A stretch of DNA of 64,000 bases from Pteria penguin (Eukaryota; Mollusca; Bivalvia; Pterioida; Pteriidae): contig CM068582.1 of NCBI GenBank assembly GCA_035048485.1, positions 36,971,596 to 37,035,595 on the forward strand. The letters are read 5' to 3'. Shown here piece by piece: positions 31,925 through 45,679 of this stretch. The notes beneath the pieces were generated by a model that ran no database searches, had not been told where the DNA came from, and saw only the letters and a program-made list of their open reading frames with translations. The translations under genes were made by a program, and so were the position numbers. The number at the start of each line of letters is the position of its first letter. Position 1 is the stretch's first letter.

Positions 31925-34250
31925 GCACAACGTACCACGGTGTTCAGGGGCCACTGGCATTCATAGGTGTACTAGGTATCCGGGAAGGGCAGACAACGTA
32001 CCACAGTGTTCAGGGACTGCTGACATTAAGACGTGTGTTAGGTATCTGGGAAGGGCACATAACGTACCACAGTGCTCAGCATAGGTATACTAGGTATCCG
32101 GGAAGGGCAGACAACGTACCACAGTGTTCAGGGACTGCTGACATTAAGACGTGTGTTAGGTATCTGGGAAGGGCACATAACGTACCACAGTGCTCAGCAT
32201 AGGTATACTAGGTTATCCGGGAAGGGCAGACAACGTACCGCAGTGCTCAGGGACCACTGACATTCATATGTATACTAGGTTATCCGGGAAGGGCGCACAA
32301 CGTACCACAGTGTTCAGGGGCCACTGATATTCAGAAGTGTACTACGTATCCGGGAAGGGCACACGACATATCACAGTGTACAGGGACCACCGACATTCAG
32401 AGGTATACTAGGTATCCATGGAGAGCACATAACGTACCACAGTGTTCAGGGGCCACTGATATTAAGAGGTATACTAGGTATCCGGGAAGGGCACATAACA
32501 TACCTCAGTGTTCAGGGGACACGGACATTCAAACGTATACCAGGTATCCAGGGAGAGCACACAACGTTCCACAGTGTTCAGGGACCACTGACATTCAGAG
32601 ATATACTAGATATTCGGGAAGGGCACATAATCTACTACTGTTCAGGGGCCACTGACATTCATATGTATACTAGGTTATCGGGGAAGGGCACATAACGTAC
32701 CGCAGTGCTCAGGGACCACTGACATTCATATGTATACTAGGTTATCCGGGAAGGGCACATAACGTACCACAGTGTTCAGGGGCCACTGACATTCAGAAGT
32801 ATACCAGGCGTCCGGGAAGGGCACATAACGTACCACAGTTTTCAGGGACCACTGATATTCAGAGACATACCAGGTGTCCAGGAAAGACACATAACGTACC
32901 GCGGTGTCCACGGACCACTGACATCCAGAGGTATACCAGGTACCCGGGAAGGGCACATAACGTACCACAGTTTCCACGGACCACTGACATCCAGAGGTAT
33001 ACCAGGTACCCGGGAAGGGCACATAACGTACCACGGTGTCCACGGACCACTGACATCCAGAGGTATACCAAATACCCGGGAAGGGCACATTACGTACCAC
33101 GGTGTCCACGGACCACTGACATCCAGAGGTATACCAGGTAACCGCGAAGGGCACATAACGTACCACAGTTTCCACGGACCACTGACATCCAGAGGTATAC
33201 CAGGTACCCGGGAAGGGCACATAACGTACCACGGTGTCCACGGACCACTGACATCCAGAGGTATACCAAATACCCGGGAAGGGCACATAACGTACCACGG
33301 TGTCCACGGACCACTGACATCCAGAGGTATACCAAATACTTGGGAAGGGCACATAACGTACCACGGTGTCCACGGACCACTGACATCCAGAGGTATACCA
33401 GGTACCCGGGAAGGGCACATAACGTACCACGGTGTCCACGGACCACTGACATCCAGAGGTATACCAGGTACCCGGGAAGGGCACCTAACGTACCACGGTG
33501 TCCACGGACCACTGACATCCAGAGGTATACCAGGTACCCGGGAAGGGCACCTAACGTACCACGGTGTCCACGGACCACTGACATCCAGAGGTATACCAGG
33601 TAACCGGGAAGGGCACATAACGTACCACGGTGTCCACGGACCACTGACATCCAGAGGTATACCAGGTACCCGGGAAGGGCACATAACGTACCACGGTGTC
33701 CACGGACCACTGACATCCAGAGGTATACCAGGTACCCGGGAAGGGCACATAACGTACCACGGTGTCCACGGACCACTGACATCCAGAGGTATACCAGGTA
33801 ACCGGGAAGGGCACATAACGTACCACGGTGTCCACGGACCACTGACATCCAGAGGTATACCAGGTACCCGGGAAGGGCACATAACGTACCACGGTGTCCA
33901 CGGACCACTGACATCCAGAGGTATACCAGGTACCCGGGAAGGGCACATAACGTACCACGGTGTCCACGGACCACTGACATCCAGAGGTATACCAGGTACC
34001 CGGGAAGGGCACATAACGTACTACGGTGTCCACGGACCACTGATATCCAGAGGTATACCAGGTACCCGGGAAGGGCACATAACGTACCACGATGTCCACG
34101 GACCACTGACATCCAGAGGTATACCAGGTACCCGGGAAGGGCACATAACGTACCGCGGTGTCCACGGACCACTGACATTCAGAGACAGAGGTATACCAAG
34201 TATCCGGGAAGGACACAACGTACCATGGTGTTCAGGACCACTGAAAAGCA
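31925..34250. repeat. 66-bp minisatellite, about 35 units
   Basis: The consensus contains GGTACCCGGGAAGGGCACAT, AACGTACCACGGTGTCCACG, GACCACTGACATCCAGAGG. Units from about 32880 to 34190 are nearly identical; those before 32880 are diverged (TTCAGGGACCACTGACATTC type, with some length change). Because 66 is divisible by three and no frame of the unit has a stop, frames of 250-390 codons appear in several frames of the minus strand and none is taken as a gene. Confidence 0.97.
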
Positions 34251-34344
34251 GAGGTGTAACAGGTATCAAGAATAAGCATCTCCTGTTTGTCCAGACACAT
34301 CCGCCATCAATGTCAAAGCGTACAGCACAAATCACTCCATATAC

Positions 34345-34615
34345 GATTGATTGAATATTGTTTTACGTCACTCCACGATTATTTCACGTATATGTTGACA
34401 GCATTTGTCTGATGCATTGCATACAAATTTGACTTTTGCAAAGGACCCACTTGAAGCAGTTAGGGATCTTTTACGTGCCACATCTACCGTGACACGAGAC
34501 CTCGGATTTTACTGTCTCATTCGAAAGACAGAACACCGGTGCGTCCAGGGCGGGAGTCGAATCTGGGACCTCTGGGCCACGAGCCAAGCACTGTATCCAC
34601 CAGGCCACACCGGCT
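34345..34615 (-). mobile_element. Full-length SINE copy
   Basis: On the minus strand: head AAGCCGGTGTGGCCTGGTGG, a box B region, CACCGGTGTTCTGTCTTTCG, CCGAGGTCTCGTGTCA, tail TATGCAATGCATCAGACA, and a terminal (AATC)n-like end. Inserted directly next to the 66-bp array. Confidence 0.85.
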
Positions 34616-34639
34616 TCACTCCATATACGATATGAGTAT

Positions 34640-35530
34640 ATATGGAATCCATACAGAAAGCGACTCGGCAACTGAAGTAGAAAGTGACACAGCAACGTAA
34701 GCAGAAAGTGTCACAGCAACGTATATAGAAAGTGAAACGGCAACTTAGAAAGAAAGGGTCACGGCAACGTAGATAGAAAGTGAAACAGCAACGTAGATAG
34801 AAGGTGTCACAGCAACGTAGATAGAAAGTGAATCATCATCGTAAAAAGAACGTGAAAGAGCAAAGTAGATAGATAGATTGATTGATTTTTGTTTAACGTC
34901 ACACCACGAATATTTCACGTAGATGGTGACGGCATCTGCCTGATGCGGGGCATACAAATTTTGACCTTTGAAACGGACCCACCCGAAACAGTAAGGGATC
35001 TTTAACGTGCCATGCATACCACGACACGGGGCCTCGGTTTTTACTGTCTCGTCCGAAAGACAGGACACCGGCATGACCAGAGCGGGACTCGAACCCCGAT
35101 CAGGAGTCCAGCACGATACCACTAGGCCACGCCAGCTTACGTAGATAGATAGTGTCACAGCAACATAGATAGAAAGTGAAACAGCAACATAAATAGAAAG
35201 TGCCACAGCAACGTAAATAGAAAGTGCCACAGAAACGTAGATAGAAAGTGTCACAGCAACGTAAACAGAAAGTGCCACAGCAACGTAAACAGAAAGTGCC
35301 ACAGCAACGTAGATAGAAAGTGTCACAGCAACGTAAACAGAAAGTGTCACAGCAACGTAGATAGAAAGTGTCACAGCAACGTAAACAGAAAGTGATACAG
35401 CAACGTAGATAGAAAGTGTCACAGCAACGTAAACAGAAAGTGCCACAGCAACGTAAATAGAAAGTGTCACAGCAACGTAAACAGAAAGTGCCACAGCAAC
35501 GTAGATAGAAAGTGATACAGCAACATAAGA
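34640..35530. repeat. 24-bp minisatellite, interrupted by a SINE
   Basis: The unit is AGTGTCACAGCAACGTAAAC plus AGAA, with variants (GATAGA for AAACAGA, GCC for GTC). It runs 34640-34871 and continues after a SINE at 35140-35530. The SINE therefore landed in an existing array. The 8-residue frames (SVYVAVTL type) on the minus strand are artefacts. Confidence 0.93.
34872..35139 (-). mobile_element. SINE inserted in the 24-bp minisatellite
   Basis: On the minus strand: head AAGCTGGCGTGGCCTAGTGG, CGGGGTTCGAGTCCCGC box B, body GGTGTCCTGTCTTTCGG, tail AAATTTGTATGCCCCGCATC, and an (AATC)n end. Array units flank it on both sides. Confidence 0.88.
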
Positions 35531-36591
35531 ATAGTGGTATGATCATGGTTAAATCAAACAGCAGGACATTTGTAAGTGTTAATGGTTGCTATTGTTCTAG
35601 GCAACGTATTGGAAAGTACAAGTTGTTTATCAGTTGAAATGCACAAGTAAGAGTAAAAGAAAAAGAAATAAAGAAACTGTATTATGTAACTGTTGAATCC
35701 TCAACATCGTACCATGGTACATAATCCTGGACCCCTGGACATTTTGGGAGACTAAGTGCTTAGGAGGCATGAATGTCTCCAGCTTCGCAGTGAAGAGAGA
35801 GTTTGCTTCTATACGCAGTCCTTTGAATCAACATACAGGCTATCTAACAGTAAGTTGTTCTTGGCAAAACTTTGATAATTTTTATTCAACACATTTACCT
35901 AGGTCAGTTGGTTATCATTTCACAAGCTAAATAAGTATGTGTATATCGCGATTTATACTGACAGCGACTGCATGTTGTGTATGAATTGGTGATACATATA
36001 TATTGATAAATAATGGTATCCTTAAAAGTACAACTGTTCAGTTATCCACTCAGTTTTAGATAGATTGTGATTCAGCATAAAGCTATGGTCAAGATGCTTG
36101 GCTCAAAGATTTTAGAATCCAGTGTTTGAATAATTTCTCCCTGTTAGGATGCCCAATAAATTAAAATTACAGGCTACGCGAAGGGACCTTTCACTCATGA
36201 GTTCATATGTTGGGAGTCTGACCTTTGACAGGAGCAATAGTAGGTATTTTCCTCTTTTCATAATCTTGTGTATATCCAGATTTGTCTTGAATTTGAAGTT
36301 TTCACTCATATGTTCACTCAAAGTTCAGATGCTGTTACTGACTTTGACCTTTGACTTCATAATATCAAAATATATCTTTATATCTTACTAAGTATACGTA
36401 TGTCCAAATTTGGTGAATAGAATGTGTGGTACTTCAGTTATTACGAAACCATAATTTAACCGTAATAGTTTGTGACATTGACCTTTGACCTCAGAATCAA
36501 TCGGCATCTTTCTCTATATATCCAAATTTCTAGAATCAATGCACCAAATTAATACACGTATATATGGTCTGATATTTATTATTACTAAGCC
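35531..36591. other. No gene recognised
   Basis: AT-rich. Words of the type GACCTTTGACCT recur at 36218-36500, indicating a degenerate dispersed repeat. No exon was found. Confidence 0.35.
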
Positions 36592-36860
36592 GGTGTAGTT
36601 CAGTGGTTGAGGTGTTCAGCTTGTGTCCGACAGGTCCCAGGTTTTACTTGCAGCAAGGGCGCACCGGTGTCCTGTCTTTCGAATGAAAGAGTAAACACCG
36701 AGGTCCCGAATCACGGTAGATTTGGCACGTAAAAGATCCCTCACTGCTTCGGTTGGGTAAGTTACAAAGGTATAAATTTCTATGCATTGCATCAGGCAGA
36801 TGCTGTCATCATATACTTGAAATAATCGTGGAGTGCCGTAAAACAGTAATCAATCCATTT
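36592..36860 (+). mobile_element. SINE copy
   Basis: Head AAGCCGGTGTAGTTCAGTGG, body CACCGGTGTCCTGTCTTTCG, tail TATGCATTGCATCAGGCAGA, AATAATCGTGGAGTGCCGTA, and a short AATC end. Box B is damaged (GGTTTTACTTGC). Confidence 0.85.
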
Positions 36861-38411
36861 ATCATAACCACTGGGCCTAGGATGCCTAGGATGTGTTAAG
36901 CCCAGTTTTAGTGCTACCGGTACTGTACTGACCTGAAATATATACTTCGAATTTACCGTTAAAATTTCTTACGTTATTCTAAAACCTCATGAATATCTCC
37001 CTTATGCATTGCTCTCTCCTTAGAGAGGGTTCTTTAGCTTTTATTCTGCGGTGAATATGGTAATGAGAGTGCTCTTCAGACTTTCTACTTTCGATCTCCA
37101 TAGTTTAGACCTTGAGCATCAATGATGAGACAGAAGTTGCGTATATAATGCCCCAAATTAATACACGTATATTTAGTTTGATATTTATTATGTATGGTAC
37201 TTGAGTTACCATCCGAAAAATCATGTTTACACTATGTTTTCAAATTGGGTGGTTATTATTCGCTGTAACTCCTTAATAAACATTCAAAGCAAAAATTGTC
37301 TCACTTCATTTGCATTTCTTTATTTGTGCTAGAACGCGGGTGAATAGTGTAAAAGTTCTACGAAAAGTTCAAAGGGTCATAATCCCTGTAAAATGGTCAA
37401 AACAAAATTATCTCCCTTTATACACAGCTTCAAATGCTCTCTTTGTTTGTGCTAGGTTTCCGGGACATCGGTAAATGGTTTAGATAGAGCAACGTTAATA
37501 AGCTGTTACAGAACAAAGTGTAAACTTTCCGTGTCCAAAGGGTATTAACCCTTGTAAAAAAAGTTCAAATAATGACAGAATAACGTATAAATTTTAGTTC
37601 AAATTGCATAATCCCTGTAAAATATTAAAAAATAAAATTATCTCCTTGCCTGTACATCTTCATATGCTATTCTTTATTTGAGCCAGGTTTGGTCGAAATC
37701 CCTTGACTGGTCAAAGGGGATTTGCACCGTTACCCAGACAGACTGACAGAATTTACTCGTAGGAACTAGTGAAGACAAAACATTGATGCATACTGCAACC
37801 AAAAGACGGAAGGAAAACATCTTTCTGAAAAAATGCACTTGGAAAACACTGGCTCTGGTGAGTGAAAGGAAATAAAACTTGAACCAATAGACTTAAAAGA
37901 TTTATCTGTTGTGGTAAATTTTATTAGCTACATAGTAACATGTATCATACAAACAATGTGCATATGACAATATACAAAATATACATTATGTAATGTCAGG
38001 AATACATGTAGTTTCTTTTATGATTATATATACTTAGTAACTGAATTAACTAACAATAAGTTAGCAAGTGTCCTCCATAAAGTTTTCACACCTTTTTAAA
38101 GACATTAAATTGAAATTTGAGATATATAGTATAGTGTAGTATGTACTAATAATTGACTTACATATTTTCAGCACAATATTCATGTATATATTATATAGTT
38201 GTGCTGGTTGAAAGATATGTAGTTGGTAACAAAATCATCAGGGTCTTGTCTAAATATGAACAAATTTACCGTGAACGCTGAAATGAGTTAACTACTTTAT
38301 AAAGTTTGAATTGAAAATATCAATGATAATAGAAGTCATATCACAGCTATACTTAAAGTTCACAAGCTCTATTCACTGGTCAAGACTTTGACCCCATAAA
38401 TCCCTTGTCCA
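36861..38411. other. Degenerate dispersed repeat, then 3' UTR region of stomatin gene A
   Basis: At 37200-37750 the words CATAATCCCTGTAAAATG and TATCTCC recur in about three degenerate copies. They are related in style to the repeat at 42.6-43.7 kb. On the minus strand an AATAAA at 37925-37920, about 490 bases beyond the stomatin A stop, is a possible poly(A) signal. Confidence 0.4.
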
Positions 38412-41400
38412 CTATTTCTTCAAGAATGCTTGCATCATGTCAATAGGTAGCGGGAAAATAATAGTGGAGTTCTTCTCAGCAGCCACCATACCAAGTGTCT
38501 GAAGGTAACGGAGTTGCATGGCTGCTGGTGACTCGGTGATGACGTCAGCAGCTTCCTTCAGTGCACGGGAAGCTTTCTGCTCTCCTTCTGCAGCAACAAC
38601 CTGTGAATGAAAAGTGCAGTTGTACTTATATTCACTAGCTATTATGGTGAAGGCCAAGTGTCTTATCTTATGTATCTGTCTAAATATAAATATATATACT
38701 TTTATCTTATATGACGTTTTAGTACATCATTCATCCCTAAAATGTAAAACTAATAGAGTCCTGAAACCTGTTTTCATAATTTCTGAAATTGTGCTTCAAA
38801 CAGATACTAGATAGGTAAGTTGATTAAGGCATAGTCAGACGGACAGCAAAATCAATCTATAAACCTGCAACAGTTTGCAATCCGGCTGCAAAAAAGCACA
38901 TAAAATTCTTTCGGAAGCAAGAAAAACTCCCCATTTACAGTGCTGATGGATACTATCTATGGTTGTTAATCAGACTTTAAGCTTTAATCTTTATCTAATG
39001 AGAGACATCATTAGAGTAAATAGTTCTACTAGGAATACCTTAGCTCTGGCTTCTCTGGTTGCCTCTGCCTCGGCAGCCATAGCCCTCTGCAGCTGAATGG
39101 GAAGGCGGACATCCTTACTGCAATATTATAAACAAACAATCAAACTATAGAATTCATATCAATCTGTAACTGATCAGGCAGAAATATTTCTTTCAAATCA
39201 CAAGTAATAATCTATCTAACAAAGCATTCACATATTGAAAACATACTGCAACTACATGTATGAACCCAATAATCTTGTGATACAGTAAATTCTTTTTTTT
39301 TTTGTTTGAGGAAAGTACATTAAAGCGTTATCTGGAAAGAACTGCATTCTATACATGTATTACTTACACTTCCACTCTCTCTACCTTGATTCCCCAAGGA
39401 TCTGTAGCATGGTCCAGAAGTTCCTGTTAAAAGACAGAATGCATACATGTAAAAATGCCACTGGCTGCATGACAGAGAATAATAACTGTATAAAATATAA
39501 TCCTAATGAGGGAGGGGGGGGTCATCAGAACATTAGGTTTCAGAATTTTTTTAGTATAATCAATAACTGAGGAGAATTTTCTTCTTTTGTTAATGAAGTT
39601 GTGTAAATAAACTTCTGGGAGCTTAAAGGAATCAATAGAATCAAAGCAGATAAGATTTTTTTTTTGGGAGGTGGAGGGGGGGAGTGGTTAAGTATACTGA
39701 ATGCCTCTTTAGAGTTTTACCTGCATGGCCTGGGCAATGCTCTCACGTTCCGACAGGAGCTCTCCCATCAACTTGGTGCCGAGAACATTACGTAAGGTTG
39801 TGGCTGCTAACAGCTGGGCGGATCTGAAGGCATTATCTACATTGCATATGGACATGACTGGGTCAAATACCCTGAAATACACCACAGCGTCCACGGCTAC
39901 TGTTACTGAATCTTTGGTCAAAATCTGGATGAAAAAAATAAAATACAGTGTAATACACCTGTCTTCTTATACCTTTTAATATCTATCAAAAGTGATCACA
40001 TGACTACCGGTAGTCATGTGATAATTTTATATATATCAAAGACAGACCAAACACACCAGAGACATGTAATGTATGTCTCTAATTTCATGTATAAGGAAGT
40101 ATCAACTCATTGTGTGAAAAATGATGAAATTTCTCGTCATGATAACATCGATATAAAGTAGTATTAATCTAACCATAATTGTATGATCTACATGAAGCCT
40201 AAAGATTTTACAGAAATCAATTATGTGGAACATTTCCAACAACCTACTGTTCTCTTCAAAAATAGCTCAGGTAGTCATGAATTATCCTGTGTAGCTTACA
40301 TTTTTGTCATAATTATTTATCAGCATGGTACAAATGGCAGCATTAAAACATTTGATGAGTAAACTTAAAGAGAGAAGAAAAGTAAGGTAAATGTGTGACC
40401 TTAAAGTGAAATACACTGACTAGTTTATCTGAGAAAAGTTCTTTCGACTTGAGCTTGGAATGATATAAATCACAATGATATAATCATAATCAAAATGTAT
40501 ATTGAGTTACGATTATTATATACCTCTTGTGGAGGAACATCAAAAGCCACTGTCCTAAGATCCACTTTGGTCATCTCATCCACACATGGGAAAAGGAAAA
40601 ATAGCCCTAAAATATAGACATCCTTATAAATGCCCTAATACAATGTAATAAACATTCATCTTGATATATGCTTCCATAAACATAATAAACATGATAATTA
40701 TACATTTAATTAAATTAGGCAACCAATTTTTAAACGAAAATGAAAGACAACACTAATCTACAGTAAAGTAGTTCAAATCGATATCTACCTGGTCCCTTGG
40801 CGCCTCCTCTGACCCGACCCAATCTGAAGATAACTGCTCTTTCATATTCTGCTACAACCTAAATCAAACAACAGTTTTCAATAATTTGCTACTTCTTAGA
40901 TAATTCAACGGTTTGCTTATTTGATGGAATTTTATTGTTTGAATTTTTAAATCATGATTTTGACCATTATTGCACCAGTGTGTTATGATGGATGACCATT
41001 AACTAGCAGTGTGTCATCATGCATGCCTATGAACTTGAGCGTGTTGTTATGGATGACCACTAACTAGCAGTGTGTTATCATGGATACCTATTAACAAGTA
41101 GCGTATTATCATGGATGACCACTAACTAGCAGCGTATGTTGATGATGGATGACCACTAACTAGTAGTGTGTTATCATGGATGGCCACTAACTAGCAGCGT
41201 GTTACCATGGATGACCACTAGCTAGCAGTGTGTTATCATGGATACCTATTAACTAGTAGTGTGTTATTATGGATGGCCACTAACTAGTAGCGTGTTATTA
41301 TGGATAACCACTGACTAGCAGCGTGTGTTCATGGATGCCTAAAACTAGCAGCGTGTTACCATGGATGACCACTAGCTAGCAGTGTGTTATCATTGATGCC

Positions 41401-44400
41401 TATTAACTAGTAGCGTGTTGTTATGAATGACCACTAGCTAGCAGTGTGTTATCATGGATGCCTATTAACTAGTAGCGTGTTATTACGGATGACCACTAAC
41501 TAGTAGCGTGTTATTATGGGTAACCACTAACTAGCAGCGTGTGTTCATGGATGCCTAAAACTAGCAGTGTGTTATCATGGATGACCACTAGCTAGCAGTG
41601 AGTTATCATGGATGCATATTAACTAGCAGTGTGTTATCATTCTACATTACATATTTATATTAAATTTTGAGAATATATTATGAGCTTTCAGTGCCTCGAT
41701 TTATGTTCAAAATTAATTTGAAATTTGACCAACAATCCAAGCGAAAGTCACCATGTGGTATCACAGATACTGTACCTTGATTGCAACGCACAGTGAAAAT
41801 GGGAAGAAAAGAAGAATCAAGATAATAGAGAATATCAGCAAACAGTATCCACAGCAACCAATGTCACCATCCGCTCGTTGTTCTTGCCCTGAGAATATAA
41901 ACACATGTATACTTACATTATAATACATACACACACAGAGCAGGAAGATGTATTAACCTTGCCGAAATAATATATCTTATCTTCAAACCATCTTTTTCAA
42001 AACTATGTATAATTGTATATTCTATTTCGGTATACGTGTAACACTTAACTGAATTATACTTGGGTGAAATATTTCAGCTTAGACTAAAAAGAATCCGAAT
42101 TAGTCACTAAAGTACTTAAACATCAGCAGCAATGCATTAGCCTAGGCGAAGTCCATTGTTAGCATAAATCTAGTCCGAAATGCCAAACCCAAGTATGAGA
42201 CTCATGTTTGGGTGTGACATTTCGGACTAGCATAAATCTTATTCATCTGGAGTATCATGTATATGCTAGAGTTTATATGTATATAGCACATAGAATATTC
42301 TAGCATTCAATAATCACAAATTTGGTCAGTAAAGCTAGGCTGATTTCGTTTTAAGGCAATGCTACGAAAGAATTTTGGCATGAGAAGCAACTAATATCAT
42401 TTTCCGAATGTGTTTTCATAATGCGCTCCACTTTATTATCCTAGGCGTCCTACAAACCTGAACTAAACATCCAATCTGATCTTCTTCACGCATCCATCAT
42501 TTCCCATGTTGACCCCCCCCCCCTTCCTTTGTTTTCCTTTCATTAATACATCGACTATAATTGTATTAAAATGAGATGTGAAATTCCTGTTTAAAATGCA
42601 CATCTTCGTAACGTGATCTTTCTTTGTACCAAATTTTATCAAAATCAACCGAAGGGTTTAGGAAGAGTTGCAAAGACAAGGTATTTTGCATAAAAATTTA
42701 AGTTCAGGGGTCATAACTCATATAAAGCCGGTGTGACCTAGTGGATAAGGTGCTCGGCTCGTGATCGAGAGGTCGCGGGTTCGACTCCCGCCCGGGGCAC
42801 ACCGGTGTTCTGTCTTTCGGATGAGACAGTAAAAACCGAGGTCCCGTGTCACGGTAGGCGTGGCACGAAAAAGATCCCTCACTGCTTCGGGTGGGTCCGT
42901 TGCAAAGGTCTAAATTTGTATGCAATGCATCAGGCAGATGCCGTCACCATATACGTGAAATAATCGTGGAGTGACGTAAAACAATAATCAAACAAACAAA
43001 CAAACAAACAAACATAACTCATATAATTTATTTTGGGACAGCATTCCTTTCCAATACAAACATTTTATTATGTTGTTTTTCTTTGTAAAACGTTTCATCA
43101 AAATTCATGAAAGGGTTTAGGAGAAGTTGTGAAGACAAAGTATCTTGCACAGAGACAATCTATTTCCAAGGGTCATAACTCCTGTAAATTGTTTTGAATG
43201 GCATTCTCGGTCTAATATCTTCTTATGGTGTTCTTTTTTTGGTATTATGTTTTATCAGAATCCTCTGAAGGGTTTAGGAGTTCCGAAGACAAGATATATT
43301 GCATAGAAAAGAAACTCTTAGTCCAAGGGTTATTACTCTTTTAATATATATTATAATTATATATTGGACAGCATTCCCCTTCCAATATGCATATCTTCGG
43401 TGGATTTTCTTTCTTTGTATAAAGTTTCATCAAAATCCCTCCAAGGGTTAAGCAGGAGTTGCGGAAACAAGGTATTTTAGGAAAATCTAATTCCAAGGGC
43501 CGTAACTATTGCTTTTACTTATTTATTTACTAATTTATTTATTTATTTTTGACAATATTCCCCTTGCAATATGCACATCTTAATATGTTGTTCTTTCATT
43601 GTACCAAATTTCATAAAAATTCCCCCAAGGGTTTAGGTGGAGTTGCGAAGACAAGATAGGTCGTACAGATGGACAACATGGGTATAGCATTATACGTCCA
43701 CATTTTATGCGGACGTAAAAAAGAAATTTTGTGTACATATCAACAGAAGTGCGACTTACAAAGAATATTAGGTTTAAGAGGTTTAAAACAATCAATCAAA
43801 CAAAAATCAAAAACAAAATCGTTTGCTGTTTTATACTGAGAGTATATTAACTTTTATAAATGGTATAGCTGGTTCTCGTTCCTTAATGAAAGTTTAACTG
43901 AAAGTATAATTCCTATATATCTGTTACTGAAGTTGTAATTTTCAAGGATAGGATAGTCCCTAAATGTAACCTAATGGAGGAATAGTCGCTACTTGTCTGT
44001 TATTGAAGGTTTATTTTTAACGATGGAATTGCCGCTACTTGTCTGTTACTGAACATGTAACTTGAAGGAAATGAATAAACGTTACTTATCTGTTATTGAG
44101 GTATAACTTTATGGATGAAACAACCACTAATACTATTTTTCGTGAAAAATAGAAGTCACTTGTCTGCTTCAGGAAGTGAAATTTCAGTGAACCACATGAT
44201 TAAGTTTGTATGACTTGTGTAGTCAGTAATTGTCTATTTAAGGAAGTGAAATATTAATGCATTGCATTCTCTCAAACTATCAATTGTCATCGTTCAGGCA
44301 CGGATCCAAAACTTTTGTTGTCCGCATTTGAGACTGAGGATATATTCATTTTGTCTTTTTACACAATTATAGTCCGACTGGTTTTCCTTGCAGTTGTGTG

Positions 44401-45679
44401 TAGGAGAGAACTTCGATATCAAAGCATCATCGGTGCATCATGATTTGGAAAAAAGTTATAAAAACCGTGTTTCAATCGATGAAGTCACTACTATTGTTTA
44501 CAAGTTAACGTCATAGAATATATCATCAACCCCCCCCCCCCTTCCCCCAACAAAAAATGTTTCTATAATAATATGACCAAAAAAAAAAAAATGTGGAATT
44601 TTTGTGCTCAATTGGGGATTAAGCCTATCCGTCAAAATTTTCTCATATTTATCGTGGAATACATATCGTAGCCTGTTATTAAGAGGAGGGGTTGATAAAC
44701 ATTTCGACATACAGATTGTAAAATACAAAAAGTTGCACATTTCTAGGAGGCTATGAAACACAGGAATGACTATGCTTTAATCTCAGTCTGTTGATTTGTT
44801 AATGTCACGCCAAGATCATTTCGCCTATATGGCGACAGTTTTGGACTGCAATATTACATAGAATATAGAGTAGACCTACTTCCACTCGAAGTAATAGGGG
44901 ATCTTTTACATGTCAACGGACTTCGGGATCCCCAACCCCTGTCTCGTCGGATAACAATACGGGTATCCCTGCGAGACTTGATCCCAGGATCTCTTGGTAA
45001 CAAACCAAGCAAGCCGCCTAATGAGAATCGTGACAAATTTATTGATACGATACACATGTGCCGAACAGTACTTATATTACAAAGATTTAAAACAACTGGT
45101 CTGACCGGAGTTAATACTCTAGTAAATATTGAATAACTTACGGCGTTTAGACACCATGAAATCTTAAACCGCGAAAGGAATTCCGAATTGCAAAACTGGT
45201 ATTTCATTTATACGCCAAATAAAGAACATGATATCACAGTAGACAACACCATTTACTAAACATCATTTCTCTGACGACGTAAAACTGAAAGATCGCACTC
45301 GATTTAATACACAACAATGGATATCCGTTAATTAAACGACCCGACGGAGTCTCTACGAATGTATACTCTTTATCGCCTGTAAGTGGGGCTTTGTATGCAT
45401 GTTTATTTAACAACATATATATCTTACGTGAAAGATTATAATGACATAACATGCACATGTGTAGGCCTAGTATATGTTATAATGTTACAGAAACTGACAT
45501 AACTACGACTACAGCCTAGAACCAAGGTAAACAAAGCTGACAAAAATCAATATCAACAAGTCCCCATTTATAGAACCACTGTTACACATACCTGACAATG
45601 TGTATTCTACATCAAAACATTCCGAGAATTTAATAAAGATGTAGATCTAATATAGATATCTAGAATGTAACTTACCCAT
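38412..45679 (-). CDS. Stomatin-family (SPFH) membrane protein, gene A (265 aa, complete)
   Basis: Exons in transcript order: ATG plus one base at 45679-45676; 41888-41776; 40858-40789; 40606-40524; 39924-39721; 39423-39368; 39117-39039; 38600-38412 (stop TAG). The sum is 798 nt. A short N-terminus with two Cys (13, 14; palmitoylation is known at a nearby Cys in stomatin) leads to the hydrophobic hairpin at 16-38 with the family's central Pro (FFPF, P31). The SPFH domain follows with AEYERAVIFRLGRVRG, VDLRTVAFDVPPQE and DSVTVAVDAVVYFRV, then the helical region with VRLPIQLQRAMAAEAEA, and the end LRYLQTLG...STIIFPLPIDMM. Stomatins are inner-leaflet, cholesterol-associated oligomers that modulate ion channels and transporters. 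Ends almost immediately after the core, like vertebrate stomatin. Seven introns; the first is 3.8 kb with SINEs. It is the most downstream of three tandem paralogues. Confidence 0.93.
40975..41645. repeat. 31-bp minisatellite in a stomatin A intron
   Basis: Units ACTAACTAGCAGTGTGTTAT plus CATGGATGACC, about 20 degenerate copies. It sits in the intron between the hairpin exon (41888-41776) and the next exon (40858-40789). Confidence 0.9.
42168..42231. repeat. Small palindromic element (about 63 bp)
   Basis: CTAGTCCGAAATGCCAAACC on the left is matched by CCAAACATGAG...GACATTTCGGACTAG on the right. Probably a very short MITE, in stomatin A intron 1. A related word CCGAAATGTCGGG occurs at 54552. 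Confidence 0.6.
42590..43700. repeat. Degenerate tandem repeat of about 190-200 bp, split by a SINE
   Basis: About five copies share GGGTCATAACTC-like words, TCCAATATGCACATCTT, CTTTGTACCAAATTTCATCA, AAGGGTTTAGG and GAAGACAAGGTATT. A SINE (42723-43015) is inserted after the first copy. It looks like an old dispersed repeat unit amplified in tandem. Confidence 0.7.
42723..43015 (+). mobile_element. Best-preserved full-length SINE copy
   Basis: Head AAGCCGGTGTGACCTAGTGG, box B GGTCGCGGGTTCGACTCCC, body ACACCGGTGTTCTGTCTTTC, GATGAGACAGTAAAAACCGA, GGTCCCGTGTCACGGTAGGC, tail TATGCAATGCATCAGGCAGA, AATAATCGTGGAGTGACGTA, and an (AAAC)n end. This copy works as a reference for the others in the window. 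Confidence 0.92.
44790..45020 (-). mobile_element. Diverged SINE copy
   Basis: On the minus strand the order of head, box B-like GATCCTGGGATCAAGTCTCG, GATGAGACAGG-like word and GGGATCC-like words follows the family, but each block is heavily mutated. In stomatin A intron 1. Confidence 0.5.

Noticed and set aside
32726..34216. Minus-strand frames of 221-390 codons with a 22-residue repeat
   Set aside because: They come from a stop-free 66-bp tandem unit, are open in several frames at once, and have no flanking exons.
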